Source: a bacterium | GTDB taxonomy: Bacteria > Bacillota > Clostridia > Lachnospirales > Lachnospiraceae | NCBI GenBank assembly: GCA_023663725.1 | Contig: JAMPGX010000005.1 | Span: forward strand, 77,403-141,402 | Reading direction: 5' to 3' | Length of the DNA stretch: 64,000 nucleotides | Shown here: positions 8,845-18,038 of the stretch, piece by piece | Numbering within the stretch: the first letter of the stretch is position 1 | How the letters are laid out: every line of letters begins with the position of its first letter | The notes under the pieces: model-generated | What the model was told of the DNA's origin: nothing | Databases searched by the model: none | What the model saw: the letters and a program-made list of their open reading frames with translations, nothing else | Program-made: the position numbers and the translations under genes

Positions 8845-10017
8845 ATGAAGATTGCATGGTTTTGCATACCGGCTCACGGCCATACCAATCCCACTTTGGG
8901 GTTGGTGCGGGCCATGGCGGACAGAGGACACGAGATATACTATTTCTCATTTGAGATGTTCAGAGAGAAGCTTGAGAGGGCGGGCGCCCGTTTCATCGGG
9001 TGCGACGGCTGCGAGCCGGAGATGGAGGGCGAGGGAGATGCGGACAGAATAGGCAAGGACATGGTATACTCCACAGAATTGCTGGTCAGTTCCACGTTGG
9101 CGCTGGACGGGATGGTGGCGGAAAAAGTCAGGGAGATCAAGCCCGATCTCATCGTATCTGATTCGGTGGCATACTGGGGCAAGCTGACTGCGCTGAAATA
9201 CCACATCCCCTATGTGTCCTCCACCACGACCTTTGCGTTTAACAATGCCTCGGCGAGATATTTCCAGACAAGCTTTAAAGATATGCTGAAGATGATCATG
9301 TCCATGCCCAAGATAAACCGGCAGCTTCAGAGACTTCGTGACAAGGGTTATCCAGTCAAAAACATACTGGAGATCGTTCAGAATGACAACAACACGGATA
9401 CGATTGTATACACATCCGCGTATTTTCAGCCCTGTGCGGAGACATTTTCCGATCGGTACTGTTTTATAGGGCCGTCCGTAAGACCAATTGAACACACCAT
9501 CGAGAAGACAGCGGATACAACGGTCTATATCTCTATGGGAACAGTCGTGAAGAATGAAGCCCTGTATCGTGCCTGCGTCGAAGCGTTGAGGGACACCGGT
9601 TATCAGGTGATCATTTCTCTGGGAAGCAGCGATGTGCATTTTGCCGATCTGCCGGATCAGATCCGGACATACGAGTCCGTTGATCAGATGGCGGCGCTGT
9701 CGATTGCGGATGTGTTTATCACACACTGCGGGATGAATTCGGTATCGGAGGGTCTGCATTATAAGGTGCCGCTGATTCTCTGTCCGCAGACGCCCGAACA
9801 GAGGACCGTCGCGCGCAGAACAGAGGAGCTGGGCGCCGGAATCCTGCTTCGCTCCACAGAGAAGGCGGACATTCTGAATGCGGTTGAGCAAGCTCTGAAA
9901 AATCCGGCATACAGGGAGGCAGCGGGCAAAATATCCGCCAGCTTCAGGCAGAGTGGCGGCGTGGAAAAGGCGGTGGCTTTTCTGGAAAAAAAGGGAGAAA
10001 ATAGCGATGCTGAGTGA
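8845..10017 (+). CDS. Macrolide-type GT1 glycosyltransferase
   Basis: A GT-B fold glycosyltransferase of the MGT/YjiC type (390 residues), which moves a sugar from a nucleotide sugar to a small hydrophobic acceptor such as a macrolide, flavonoid or lipid. The N-terminal acceptor domain starts KIAWFCIPAHGHTNPTLGLV with the usual catalytic-type His (H13 or H15). The C-terminal nucleotide-sugar motif is FITHCGMNSVSEGL...PLILCPQTPEQ near residues 290-320. ATG at 8845 is chosen, with GGGGA just upstream; an upstream in-frame ATG at 8827 lacks a site. The end overlaps the next gene by 11 bases, so the two form an operon. The acceptor is unknown. Confidence 0.88.
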   Translation: MKIAWFCIPAHGHTNPTLGLVRAMADRGHEIYYFSFEMFREKLERAGARFIGCDGCEPEMEGEGDADRIGKDMVYSTELLVSSTLALDGMVAEKVREIKPDLIVSDSVAYWGKLTALKYHIPYVSSTTTFAFNNASARYFQTSFKDMLKMIMSMPKINRQLQRLRDKGYPVKNILEIVQNDNNTDTIVYTSAYFQPCAETFSDRYCFIGPSVRPIEHTIEKTADTTVYISMGTVVKNEALYRACVEALRDTGYQVIISLGSSDVHFADLPDQIRTYESVDQMAALSIADVFITHCGMNSVSEGLHYKVPLILCPQTPEQRTVARRTEELGAGILLRSTEKADILNAVEQALKNPAYREAAGKISASFRQSGGVEKAVAFLEKKGENSDAE

Positions 10018-10438
10018 AAATCTATACAATCTGCGCAAATTGCATAAGCTCTCCCAGGAGCAGGTGGCCGACCGCCTGGGAGTGTCCAGGCAGGCGGTGG
10101 CCAAGTGGGAGACTGGAGAGACGGCTCCGGACATCCACAACTGCGTGGCGCTGGCCCAGTTGTACGATGTGTCGATAGATGAGCTGGTAAACTATGACGG
10201 AGCTGACAGCGGCATGATGGTCCCTCCCAAGGGCAAGCACCTGTTCGGCGTTGTGACTGTGGGGGACAAAGGCCAGATCGTGATCCCTCAGCGGGCCAGG
10301 AAAATTTTTCATCTGCAGGCAGGGGACCGACTGGTAGTATTGGGAGATGAGGCCCAGGGCATCGCCATCGTCAAGGAGGATGATATGCTGTGCCTGATGA
10401 ATGAGGTGCGGCGGGCCCAGCAGGAACAGGGAGACTGA
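10007..10438 (+). CDS. HTH (XRE) - SpoVT/AbrB fusion transcriptional regulator
   Basis: A 143-residue regulator with two DNA-binding modules. Residues 1-65 are an XRE-type HTH (SQEQVADRLGVSRQAVAKWE). Residues 80-125 match the SpoVT/AbrB swapped-hairpin domain (VGDKGQIVIPQRARKIF). The start overlaps the glycosyltransferase stop; GGGAGAA lies ahead of the ATG. It is probably co-transcribed with the transferase and may control it. Its end meets the oppositely oriented gene at 10455 after 16 bases, with no obvious terminator between them. Confidence 0.85.
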   Translation: MLSENLYNLRKLHKLSQEQVADRLGVSRQAVAKWETGETAPDIHNCVALAQLYDVSIDELVNYDGADSGMMVPPKGKHLFGVVTVGDKGQIVIPQRARKIFHLQAGDRLVVLGDEAQGIAIVKEDDMLCLMNEVRRAQQEQGD

Positions 10439-10454
10439 CGCCCGCTTCCGCAGA

Positions 10455-11642
10455 TCAGTTAAAATTCCCATTCCACACAGGCATGCCGGTGAGATAGCGG
10501 CCGTCTATGGCAGGAACGTAATAGGCGCCATAGGTGTTCAGTGGAGAAGAGAGCTCTTTTTCCTCGGGCAGCTCCACATAGAATCGGTAATAGGGCATAA
10601 AATATTCCTCCACCGGATTAGCGCGGTAGATCAATTCCACTTTTCTGATATAATCCGCTCCAGGCATAGTATAGGGCACGCTGGTGATGTAGCTGCCAGA
10701 GCATAAAAGCTCTCTTGCCGCGTCCGCTGTGATGATCGGATAGTCGCCCACCTTTTGCGACAGGTCAGGGCGGTCGATCCAGATCAGGCGCAGCGCTCCG
10801 TCATAACTGCCACAAAATTGTGCCGAATAAAAGTTGTAGTTGATAATCTGATCGATGTCATCGCCAGAGGCATCATAAAAGTAAATCGTGTATGACTGAT
10901 CAATCTCTATGTTATAGTCTCCCCCGCTGATGTTTATCTGCGGATTGTCCATCCCCAGGAGCTGGCTGTATTCCCGCATCAGATATTCTGCCGCCTCTGC
11001 GCAGTCCTCGTACGAGCAGTGAAAAGTATAATGGTATTGATCGGGAAGTACAACTGGCGGATCAAAAGAGACGGAGGCGCGCTGATCCAGACCCACATGG
11101 ATCTCCACACCGTCTGTTAGCGCGACCAACGCCGTGGGGTCGGGGCGGCCATCAACCGCATAGTCATCATATTTTTCAGCGACTGCCAGAGAGGAGGCGT
11201 CCAGTCCCAGCCGTATCGCGATATCCAGTAAAAATTCCCGCATGGCGTCGGTATACTCTTCTCCCGACGTGGTAAAGACAGCCCCGCCTCTCAGCTGATT
11301 TGTGTTTTGATAGACAGGCAGAGCGACAAGCGCCATGTCCTCGTTCCAGGGATTGGCGTTGACCAGCTCGGAGATATCGAAGGCCATAACCCCCTCAAAC
11401 CCCATACCTTCACCTACCTGCGTGTTGACAGGTAACAGAGGCAGTTCGGAGGGATTGTCCGGTGTACGCTGCAATATCATCTGATATCCGGCGTAGGTCA
11501 GCAGAGCCAGACACGCTGCGGTGGCGGCCCATATGCCTGTTTTTCTCAGTTGTCTTTTGCTGCGGCTGCGCAGTTTTCCCGTTTCCTCGATGATGTCGTC
11601 ATCCAGCAGTGCCAATGAGTCGCTGATCTGTTCTTTTTTCAT
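10455..11642 (-). CDS. Probable membrane anti-sigma partner of the adjacent sigma factor
   Basis: A 395-residue single-pass membrane protein. A cytoplasmic N-terminus of about 35 residues precedes one hydrophobic helix (IWAATAACLALLTYAGYQ, about 37-55); the remaining 340 residues should be outside the cell and carry no motif I recognise. Its ATG overlaps the sigma factor stop by four bases, the classic layout of an ECF sigma factor and its anti-sigma factor. There is no zinc-binding HxxxCxxC motif, so the anti-sigma role rests on context and topology. Confidence 0.7.
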   Translation of the reverse strand: MKKEQISDSLALLDDDIIEETGKLRSRSKRQLRKTGIWAATAACLALLTYAGYQMILQRTPDNPSELPLLPVNTQVGEGMGFEGVMAFDISELVNANPWNEDMALVALPVYQNTNQLRGGAVFTTSGEEYTDAMREFLLDIAIRLGLDASSLAVAEKYDDYAVDGRPDPTALVALTDGVEIHVGLDQRASVSFDPPVVLPDQYHYTFHCSYEDCAEAAEYLMREYSQLLGMDNPQINISGGDYNIEIDQSYTIYFYDASGDDIDQIINYNFYSAQFCGSYDGALRLIWIDRPDLSQKVGDYPIITADAARELLCSGSYITSVPYTMPGADYIRKVELIYRANPVEEYFMPYYRFYVELPEEKELSSPLNTYGAYYVPAIDGRYLTGMPVWNGNFN

Positions 11643-12199
11643 AGAAGATATCCCTCCTGTTCCAGATATTTTTTTAAACCCTGCCTGGTGCGGAAGAGCA
11701 GGCTCTTCACGGCAGACTGACTCATGCCATAATAGCCTGCGACTTCCCGCAGGGAGTCCATATAGTAGTATCGCCCCACAAAGGTGTTGCGGGCCTGGGG
11801 CGTCAGCGTGCGCAGATAGGCGCCTATCGCCTCCGCCAGCAGGTGCAGGTCTACGTCCTGTTCGGTGGTATTCCCAGTGCAGACGCAGTCCTCCAGTTCG
11901 GACAGCGACAGCGCATATTCCGAGGCCCGTCTTTTCTCCCGATGGCGGCTGCGAAATCTGTCGATAGAGAGCTGTCTTGTGATCTTGCCCAGATAGGTGG
12001 AGAGGATGGCGGGCTTATGGGGCGGCATGGAGTTCCAGGCCTTCAGATAAGTGTCGTTGACAGCCTCTCTGCTGTCCTCTGTGTCCAGGAGAATATTGTG
12101 GGCGATCTTGGCAAGATAGCGTGCATATTTCTGTTCGGTCTCCCGTATGGCCTGTTCCTCCCGCTGCCAGTACAGAGCGACGATCTCTTCATCCCGCAT
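11639..12199 (-). CDS. RNA polymerase sigma factor, sigma-70 family, ECF-like
   Basis: A 186-residue sigma factor. Region 2 covers about residues 15-85 (ILLDTEDSREAVNDTYLKAW), and region 4 covers about 125-180 with the helix-turn-helix SLREVAGYYGMSQSAVKSLL. Region 3 is missing, as in ECF factors. AGGAGG lies nine bases before the ATG on the minus strand. It is coupled to the downstream membrane protein, which probably restrains it. The signal and regulon are unknown, and no clear autoregulated promoter was identified upstream. Confidence 0.88.
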   Translation of the reverse strand: MRDEEIVALYWQREEQAIRETEQKYARYLAKIAHNILLDTEDSREAVNDTYLKAWNSMPPHKPAILSTYLGKITRQLSIDRFRSRHREKRRASEYALSLSELEDCVCTGNTTEQDVDLHLLAEAIGAYLRTLTPQARNTFVGRYYYMDSLREVAGYYGMSQSAVKSLLFRTRQGLKKYLEQEGYLL

Positions 12200-12461
12200 A
12201 GTCTTCCCCCTCCTTTTTCAGATATTGTTCCTCTTACTATACTCACTAATAATATATCCCGACAAAAATCAGGTTTGGTTTCTATTTATTTTATCATTCT
12301 TCGGACAAAAAAAGCCAAGAAAAATCGGGCGAGAACTAAAAAATACTGTTATACTGTATCTATGATCATGAGATACGGGATATCCCAGGAGGAAAGACCA
12401 GGGGAAAATGGCAGAGAGACTGTGTCTGTCTGAATTCCCACCGTGCCCAAGGAGGTAGTTT

Positions 12462-13325
12462 ATGGAATGGATGGAGGCAATACGGGAGGCCATCAATTAT
12501 ATGGAGACCCATCTTACAGAGGATATCACAGCGAAGGATGTCGCAGAGCATGTATGTATCTCGCCCTTTTATTTTTACAAGGGCTTCAGCATACTGTGCG
12601 GTTACTCTCTGGCAGAGTATATCCGCAATCGCAGGCTGTCGCAGGCGGCGGGGGAACTGGTCGCCAGTGATATCACTGTCACCGAGCTGGCGATGAAGTA
12701 TGGATATGACTCTCCAGACAGCTTTGCGAAGGCTTTTGTCCGGTTCCATGGGGCTGCTCCCTCCGCGGTGCGCAGGGAGCAGGCGCTGGTCAAGACCTTT
12801 GCCCCCCTGAAGCTGACAATATCGTTGAAAGGTGGTTACATGATGGATTATCGAATTGTAAGAAAAGAGAGTTTTTCTGTGCTGGCCAAGTCCCGTGAGT
12901 TCGGATACGAGAATCCCAAGCAGGATGTCCCCGCGTTCTGGGAGGAGTACTACGCCGCAGGCAACGGAAAGCATGTATGTGGTATGTTTGGCATTAATAT
13001 TGATCCACAGATGGGGAATGAAAAGTTTGAGTACCTGATTGCGGATGTGTATAATCCGGCGGTGGATATCCCTCAGGGCTTTGAGGTCAGAACGATTCCG
13101 GCGTATACCTGGGCGGTATTTCCCTGCCGCGGTCCCCTGTCCGTCACAATGCAGGATGTGAATACCAGATTGTTTTCAGAGTGGCTGCCGGCTCAGAAGG
13201 AGTATCGGTGGAGCGCGGGATACTGCGTGGAGATGTATGGCGCGCCCGACAAGTATCCCAAGGGTACGGAGGATGAAAACTATTACGCGGAGATATGGAT
13301 TCCAGTGGAGAAGAATAGAGGGTAG
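12462..13325 (+). CDS. AraC-family regulator with GyrI-like effector domain
   Basis: A 287-residue regulator. The AraC double HTH is N-terminal (about residues 8-106; ITAKDVAEHVCISPFYFYKG and TVTELAMKYGYDSPDSFAKAF). A GyrI/Rob-type effector-binding domain fills 125-287, starting YRIVRKESFSVLAKS. This order is typical of regulators that sense hydrophobic compounds. AAGGAGG precedes the ATG. The gene is divergent from the sigma factor and convergent with the OFA transporter; its target is not evident. Confidence 0.88.
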   Translation: MEWMEAIREAINYMETHLTEDITAKDVAEHVCISPFYFYKGFSILCGYSLAEYIRNRRLSQAAGELVASDITVTELAMKYGYDSPDSFAKAFVRFHGAAPSAVRREQALVKTFAPLKLTISLKGGYMMDYRIVRKESFSVLAKSREFGYENPKQDVPAFWEEYYAAGNGKHVCGMFGINIDPQMGNEKFEYLIADVYNPAVDIPQGFEVRTIPAYTWAVFPCRGPLSVTMQDVNTRLFSEWLPAQKEYRWSAGYCVEMYGAPDKYPKGTEDENYYAEIWIPVEKNRG

Positions 13326-13350
13326 AATGCAGTATCTAATGGAGTATCTA

Positions 13351-13388
13351 TAAAAAGGGCGCCATGGGAGTAGTTTTCCCATGGCGCC
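13351..13388 (-). terminator. Intrinsic terminator of the OFA transporter gene
   Basis: A perfect 12-bp inverted repeat GGCGCCATGGGA/TCCCATGGCGCC with a seven-base loop. On the minus strand it is followed by a T5 tract, so it ends transcription of the transporter, 24 bases past its stop. It also lies after the AraC gene but has no T-tract on that side. Confidence 0.85.
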
Positions 13389-13411
13389 GAATTCATCTAT
13401 AGATCAACAGA

Positions 13412-14725
13412 TCAAGCCGCTTTCTGGTCCCTGGCCTTTTTCTTGCCGCCCACCAGAAAGAAGCTGCACAGCAGAGCGACCACATACAGCACAATCGTCA
13501 CATACAATACAGTCTGATAACCCACCGGATTCACCTTGGTCAGCCCGCCGTGGCCATCGCTGACATCCACAGCCTGTCCCACATGGCCCACGATAAAGCT
13601 GGCCATCTGGTTGCCGGTCAATCCCGCAATAGCCCATGCCGAGAGGGTAATGCCGTGGATGGCGCTGATATTCTGCATCCCATAGTGGTCGGACAGTAAT
13701 GTGGGCACATTGCTGAAGCCGCCGCCGTAGCCTGCGTTTACGACAAACAGCAGCACCAGCACCAGAATCATCAGCAGAGTGCTCTGACCCATATTGGAGA
13801 TGCCCTGTGTTGCGATTACCAGGCCGGTGGCAATGATGGACAGGATGAGCATGATCTTATACACGGTATTTCTGTCCTTCATGGTGTCCGCCCACGCGGA
13901 GAAGCCCAGACGTCCGCCGGCGTTGAACACGGCTGTTATGGAGGACAGTATTCCGGCCATGCCAGCCAGACCGATACACTTGATAATCATTTTCTCCTGG
14001 GAGATCAGCGCCAGGCCGCAGGTAATATTGATGTAGAACATCAGCCAGATACCGATGAAGACAACAGGCTTGGACTTGATTACGTCGATGGCTCTTGCGC
14101 CCTTCTCCTGAGAAGCGGGCTCATGCCAGTCAGCGGGCTTGGCCAGCAGCAGATGTCCGACAAACATCATCACAAAATATACCGCAGCCAGAATCAGGAA
14201 CATTTGCCAGGTGCCCAGAGATTTCTGAAGAGACTGCATGATAGGGCTTGCGATAGCCTTGGCCGCACCGAAGCCGGCCACTGCCAGACCGGTTGCCAGG
14301 CCCTTGCGGTCCTGAAACCACAGCATCAGCGTCTTCACAGGGGACAGATAACCTGTGCCCAGGCCGATACCCATGATGAAGCCATAGCAGATGTAAATGC
14401 CGATCAGTGCCAGCGGGCTGCCCTTGTGCGCACCGCCGTACCAGATGAAGAAGCCGGTGCCTGCCATACCCACAGCAAAACATATCGCGGCAATCAATGA
14501 GGAACGATGGATATCCTTTTCCACCACATTGCCCAGAAAGGCGGCGGACATGCCCAGAAAAAAGATCGCGAAGCTGAATGCCCACTCGGTAGCGCTCTTG
14601 GAGAATCCGATATAGTCGGCGATCTCCTGACTGAAGATGGACCAGCAGTATACCGTACCGATGCTGCAGTGCAGCAGCAGCGCCGGAATAGCGGCTCGAA
14701 TCCATTTGTTTTGAATGTTTTTCAT
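13412..14725 (-). CDS. OFA-family MFS transporter (oxalate/formate antiporter family)
   Basis: A 437-residue, 12-helix major facilitator. The N-terminus begins KNIQNKWIRAAIPALLLHC, and the family landmarks GLGTGYLSPVKTLMLWF and GLATGLAVAGFGAAKAI lie near residues 125-155. Substrates of the wider OFA family include oxalate, formate and other monocarboxylates; the substrate here is not shown. AAAGGGG lies ahead of the ATG on the minus strand. No oxalate decarboxylation genes are nearby, so an oxalate role is unsupported. Confidence 0.9.
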   Translation of the reverse strand: MKNIQNKWIRAAIPALLLHCSIGTVYCWSIFSQEIADYIGFSKSATEWAFSFAIFFLGMSAAFLGNVVEKDIHRSSLIAAICFAVGMAGTGFFIWYGGAHKGSPLALIGIYICYGFIMGIGLGTGYLSPVKTLMLWFQDRKGLATGLAVAGFGAAKAIASPIMQSLQKSLGTWQMFLILAAVYFVMMFVGHLLLAKPADWHEPASQEKGARAIDVIKSKPVVFIGIWLMFYINITCGLALISQEKMIIKCIGLAGMAGILSSITAVFNAGGRLGFSAWADTMKDRNTVYKIMLILSIIATGLVIATQGISNMGQSTLLMILVLVLLFVVNAGYGGGFSNVPTLLSDHYGMQNISAIHGITLSAWAIAGLTGNQMASFIVGHVGQAVDVSDGHGGLTKVNPVGYQTVLYVTIVLYVVALLCSFFLVGGKKKARDQKAA

Positions 14726-14859
14726 ATGTACCCCTTTCTACATGCCGCCGGAAATATCTGCGGCTTTGTATCAAATTCGTTCACCGTTGTTATTCTACTC
14801 CTAAAGCGCTATTTTTTCAATATTTTTTTGGGAAATCTACAATAAATGCAATTGATTTA

Positions 14860-14888
14860 TTGACATTTTGAGTAAAACATTTTAATCT
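14860..14888 (+). promoter_or_regulatory. Candidate promoter of the GH43 gene
   Basis: A perfect TTGACA -35 (14860-14865) is followed after 17 bases by TAATCT (14883-14888), a poor -10. The pair lies about 50 bases before the GH43 start. The weak -10 would fit a promoter needing an activator. Confidence 0.45.
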
Positions 14889-14940
14889 AGAGTAAAGAAG
14901 TCTTTTTGTGGGAATGCAAAACAAGGAGGGTATAAGGGTT

Positions 14941-16527
14941 ATGAAGAACAAATTGTTGGCAGTGGGCTTGAGCGTATGTCTGACGGGAGGACTTGTGGGC
15001 TGCGGCGGACAGCCGATGGGTGCGAGTACACCAGAGGAATCTACGGAGGCCAATAGTCAGACGGATATTGACAATACGGAGGCAGCGCCGGAGCCGGTAG
15101 TTCGCGAGCCGGATTACACAGGCATCGAGACAGCGCCCAATGGGGCGAGAGTATCCGTCCACGATCCGTCCATCAAGGTGTATGACGGCAAATATTATAT
15201 CTATGGCTCGCATATGACAGGGGCGGTCTCGGAGGATATGCATACCTGGAGCTATATTGGGAATGGCTACACCTCGGACAATGCGCTTTTTGAGGACTTA
15301 TTTAATGAGGAGCTGACCATATTTGACTATTCCGGCGATTACGGAAATGGCTCCTATGCGGTGTGGGCGGAGGATGTGATCTACAACGAGGCCATGGGCA
15401 AGTATGTGATGTACTTCTGCACCTCCTCCACATTCATAAAGTCCAACCTGTGCTATGCTACGGCAGACGCGCCGGAAGGCCCCTATGTGTATCAGGGTCC
15501 TCTGCTGTATTCCGGTTTTACAGAGGATGATATCGACCAGACAGATGTCTATGATTATGTGGATGAGGCCTATGCAGCGGACACATATCTGATAGGAAAC
15601 GGTGAGTATAATAATCTGGACTGGCCCAACTGTATCGATCCGGCGCCGTTCTATGACGCGGAAGGGCGACTGTGGATGACTTATGGCTCCTGGTCTGGAG
15701 GTATCTTTATTCTGGAATTGGACCCGCAGACTGGCCTGATCATTCATCCGGAGGCGGACCCGGAGAACGAGGTGGATCCATATTTTGGCAAGCGTCTGTT
15801 GGGCGGCGGCCATCAGTCTATCGAGGGGCCCTATATTCAGTATGACGCCGATACCGGTTACTATTATCTCTATCTGAGCTATGGAGAGTTAATGCGCACC
15901 GGCGGTTATCAGATCAGGGTGCTGCGCAGCGACAAGCCGGATGGAGAGTATGTGGACATGGGCGGGCAGCGTCCTGTGAAGGGTTACAATCACGCATACT
16001 ATGGCCTGAAGCTGTCGGGAAATTACTATCTGCCAAGCTGTAAATATGCTTACATGGCCACCGGCGGCATGTCTACCTTTATTGATACCGATGGCAAGCG
16101 GTATGTGTGCTACCACACCCGTTTTGACAATGGCAACGAATATCATGAGCCCGCGGTAAAACAGATCTTTATGAACGAGGAGGCATGGCCGGTGTTAGCG
16201 CCCTACACGACTACCGGGGAGACCATCTCACAGACAGGATACGACGTGGCTGATCTGGTGGGAGAGTACTATTTTATCAATCAGGGCATGAAGATCGACA
16301 AGGAGATCACCGAGCCGTTGATGATTGACTTCCATGAAGATGGCACCATCACGGGTTCCATTGTGGGCACCTGGAGAGTGACGGAGGGTACGCCCTATGT
16401 GCATATCACATACAATGACCATGAGTACAGCGGTGTGTTCTGCGCTATGAAGGATCAGGCGAGCACAGAGGTGATGACCTTCTCCGCTGTGGGTGTGAAC
16501 GAGAGCATCTGGGGGGTAAAGTATTGA
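14941..16527 (+). CDS. GH43 lipoprotein, arabinanase/arabinofuranosidase-like
   Basis: A secreted glycoside hydrolase anchored as a lipoprotein; the lipobox is LVGC with Cys21. After an acidic linker (to about residue 60), the five-bladed GH43 domain begins at VHDPSIKVYDGKYY, with Asp75 the likely general base. CIDPAPF carries the second Asp, and SIEGPY the likely acid Glu. A C-terminal beta region (about 420-529) resembles that of GH43 arabinan-active enzymes. The start at 14941 has AGGAGGG ten bases upstream and opens directly into the signal peptide. It likely cuts arabinan or arabinoxylan side chains at the cell surface, in keeping with the GH10 enzymes elsewhere in the window. Confidence 0.88.
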   Translation: MKNKLLAVGLSVCLTGGLVGCGGQPMGASTPEESTEANSQTDIDNTEAAPEPVVREPDYTGIETAPNGARVSVHDPSIKVYDGKYYIYGSHMTGAVSEDMHTWSYIGNGYTSDNALFEDLFNEELTIFDYSGDYGNGSYAVWAEDVIYNEAMGKYVMYFCTSSTFIKSNLCYATADAPEGPYVYQGPLLYSGFTEDDIDQTDVYDYVDEAYAADTYLIGNGEYNNLDWPNCIDPAPFYDAEGRLWMTYGSWSGGIFILELDPQTGLIIHPEADPENEVDPYFGKRLLGGGHQSIEGPYIQYDADTGYYYLYLSYGELMRTGGYQIRVLRSDKPDGEYVDMGGQRPVKGYNHAYYGLKLSGNYYLPSCKYAYMATGGMSTFIDTDGKRYVCYHTRFDNGNEYHEPAVKQIFMNEEAWPVLAPYTTTGETISQTGYDVADLVGEYYFINQGMKIDKEITEPLMIDFHEDGTITGSIVGTWRVTEGTPYVHITYNDHEYSGVFCAMKDQASTEVMTFSAVGVNESIWGVKY

Positions 16528-16528
16528 C

Positions 16529-16771
16529 ATGGACAGACGGTATACGAAGACAGACTTGCTTAAGGATGTGTTGTTTACCCTGCTGACAGGGATACTGATG
16601 TATGTCTACTGGGCGTTTGTCTTGATGGTGGCGTCCATCATTCTCGTCAACACCTGGCATGTGACCTGGCAACAGCTGCTATTACTCGCGCTGGGGCTGA
16701 CTGTGGTATCCCTGGCATGTTACACGGTTCATCTGATCAGAAAGAGAAGACGTGAAAGAGAGACAAGATAA
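16529..16771 (+). CDS. Small two-helix membrane protein, unknown
   Basis: An 80-residue protein with two hydrophobic helices (about 14-40 and 48-68) and a very basic C-terminus (RKRRRERETR). It starts one base after the GH43 stop, so it depends on the same message and is probably translationally coupled. I do not recognise the family. Confidence 0.65.
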   Translation: MDRRYTKTDLLKDVLFTLLTGILMYVYWAFVLMVASIILVNTWHVTWQQLLLLALGLTVVSLACYTVHLIRKRRRERETR

Positions 16772-16786
16772 AGGTAAAAGCTTGGG

Positions 16787-16824
16787 AAAAAAGCCTCGCT
16801 GCGGTTCGGCAGAGAGGCTTTTTC
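16787..16824. terminator. Bidirectional intrinsic terminator
   Basis: AAAAAGCCTC and GAGGCTTTTT form the outer stem, with further pairing (CTG/CAG) around a short loop. An A-tract precedes and a T-tract follows, so it can end both the GH43 transcript and the minus-strand gene at 16855. Confidence 0.85.
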
Positions 16825-16854
16825 CATGTACCCTTGTATCATACATTTATGCTT

Positions 16855-17277
16855 TCAGCTATTATAGTGATGTTGGGAGTTGGCTACGGACTCCTGTGCT
16901 TGGCCGGCACTGATTCCTGCATAATACTGTTTCCAGTTGTTTACGACCTCCCGCGCTTGCTCGGCACTGATTCCCGTGATCTGCCGCAACTCCTGCATGG
17001 CAAATACCGTTTCCCGACCCTTGACATATGCGTTTACACGCGCAAAGGCGGATTGAGGGTAATGCACGCCGTTGATGACCACCTCGCCGGGGAATTGCTT
17101 CAGTTCAGGGCGCTTTCGGATTGCCAGCAGGATAAAAACGATACCTGCGACAAACATGGCAACCCCTATGACGATCACAGGACTGGGCCAGAGGGAAATA
17201 GACATTCCCATGACCGGCAGCGACACCATGGTGAGGATGATTCCCAGTGCAAGTTTTGCCTGATTCTTTGTGCTCAT
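16855..17277 (-). CDS. Small membrane protein, unknown
   Basis: About 140 residues with two N-terminal transmembrane helices (about 8-28 and 32-54), then a soluble basic region. The C-terminus contains two related segments, ITGISAEQAREVVNNW and AGISAGQAQESVANSQ, which look like an internal duplication. The second of two adjacent ATGs is chosen because GGAGG lies five bases upstream of it. It follows the gene at 17289 by 11 bases and is probably in its operon. No function can be given. Confidence 0.7.
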   Translation of the reverse strand: MSTKNQAKLALGIILTMVSLPVMGMSISLWPSPVIVIGVAMFVAGIVFILLAIRKRPELKQFPGEVVINGVHYPQSAFARVNAYVKGRETVFAMQELRQITGISAEQAREVVNNWKQYYAGISAGQAQESVANSQHHYNS

Positions 17278-17288
17278 CATACCCTCCG

Positions 17289-17864
17289 TTATTTCTTGAC
17301 TGCGTAGCTCTTGAGCTGAGGAAGCAGGTTGATAAAGCGTTCAACCTCCTGTTCCTGATAGATGCCCAGAGGCGTGTCGGACTTTTCGACACCGAAGCTC
17401 TTGATCACTTTTTCGACTTGGATAATCATCATTTCTCCAGCGATATAAATGTGCATCTTAGTGCCATTGCTGTTTTCGGTGGAGTTCAGTTCGGTCTCGT
17501 TCCAGTCAATGTCTATGCGGTTACGGATGATCAACTCGCCGTCTCTCATCAGGAAGGAGAAGATAATCAGTTCGGTATTGGAAAAAGCCAGTATATACGG
17601 ATAGTAATAATAGGTGTAGCTTCCGCCGCCGCCCTCCTTCTTGGTGTAGTGTCCCACTACATATGAATAATTGGAGAACTGGTCGCCCATCTGTTTCTGC
17701 ATGGCATCCATAACCTTCTTCTTGTCCGCCCCCGTCTCCTTCTGTTGTTTCATGTAGACTGATTTCTTGTGGAGCCCCATAAGGAAGACCACCACTATGC
17801 CTACAAGCACCAGCGCTACAATCACATTTTGCCATACCTCAGGTATAACTGAAGATAGTAACAT
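17289..17864 (-). CDS. Membrane-anchored protein of unknown function
   Basis: A 191-residue protein with one N-terminal transmembrane helix (about 12-31) and a cytoplasmic domain containing a Gly-Tyr-rich loop (KKEGGGGSYTYYYYPY) near residues 75-90. AGGAGG lies seven bases before the ATG on the minus strand. It is transcribed away from the antiporter cluster, ahead of the small membrane gene at 16855. The domain is not one I recognise. Confidence 0.75.
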   Translation of the reverse strand: MLLSSVIPEVWQNVIVALVLVGIVVVFLMGLHKKSVYMKQQKETGADKKKVMDAMQKQMGDQFSNYSYVVGHYTKKEGGGGSYTYYYYPYILAFSNTELIIFSFLMRDGELIIRNRIDIDWNETELNSTENSNGTKMHIYIAGEMMIIQVEKVIKSFGVEKSDTPLGIYQEQEVERFINLLPQLKSYAVKK

Positions 17865-17966
17865 ATTTGATTCCTCCTTTGATTAAATATCTTCGATAAT
17901 ATTATTAAAACTTTTTTGTTTGCAGTTGTCAAGAGGGGCGAAGAGGAATAGACAAATTTATCTGCC

Positions 17967-17995
17967 CATTGACTTTCTACGACAATAGGTATAAT
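17967..17995 (+). promoter_or_regulatory. Candidate promoter of the Mrp-like cluster
   Basis: A perfect TATAAT (17990-17995) lies about 44 bases before the first gene. TTGACT (17969-17974) is 15 bases upstream, shorter than ideal; reading CATTGA as the -35 gives 17 bases but a poorer match. This is the only good -10 in the gap. Confidence 0.6.
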
Positions 17996-18038
17996 ATTAA
18001 GTCGTTTTCAGGAAAAATATAGTACGGGAGAGATGACT

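Noticed and set aside
8947-10140. 397-codon minus-strand ORF over the glycosyltransferase and regulator
   Set aside because: It spans two well-supported plus-strand genes and has no family motif.
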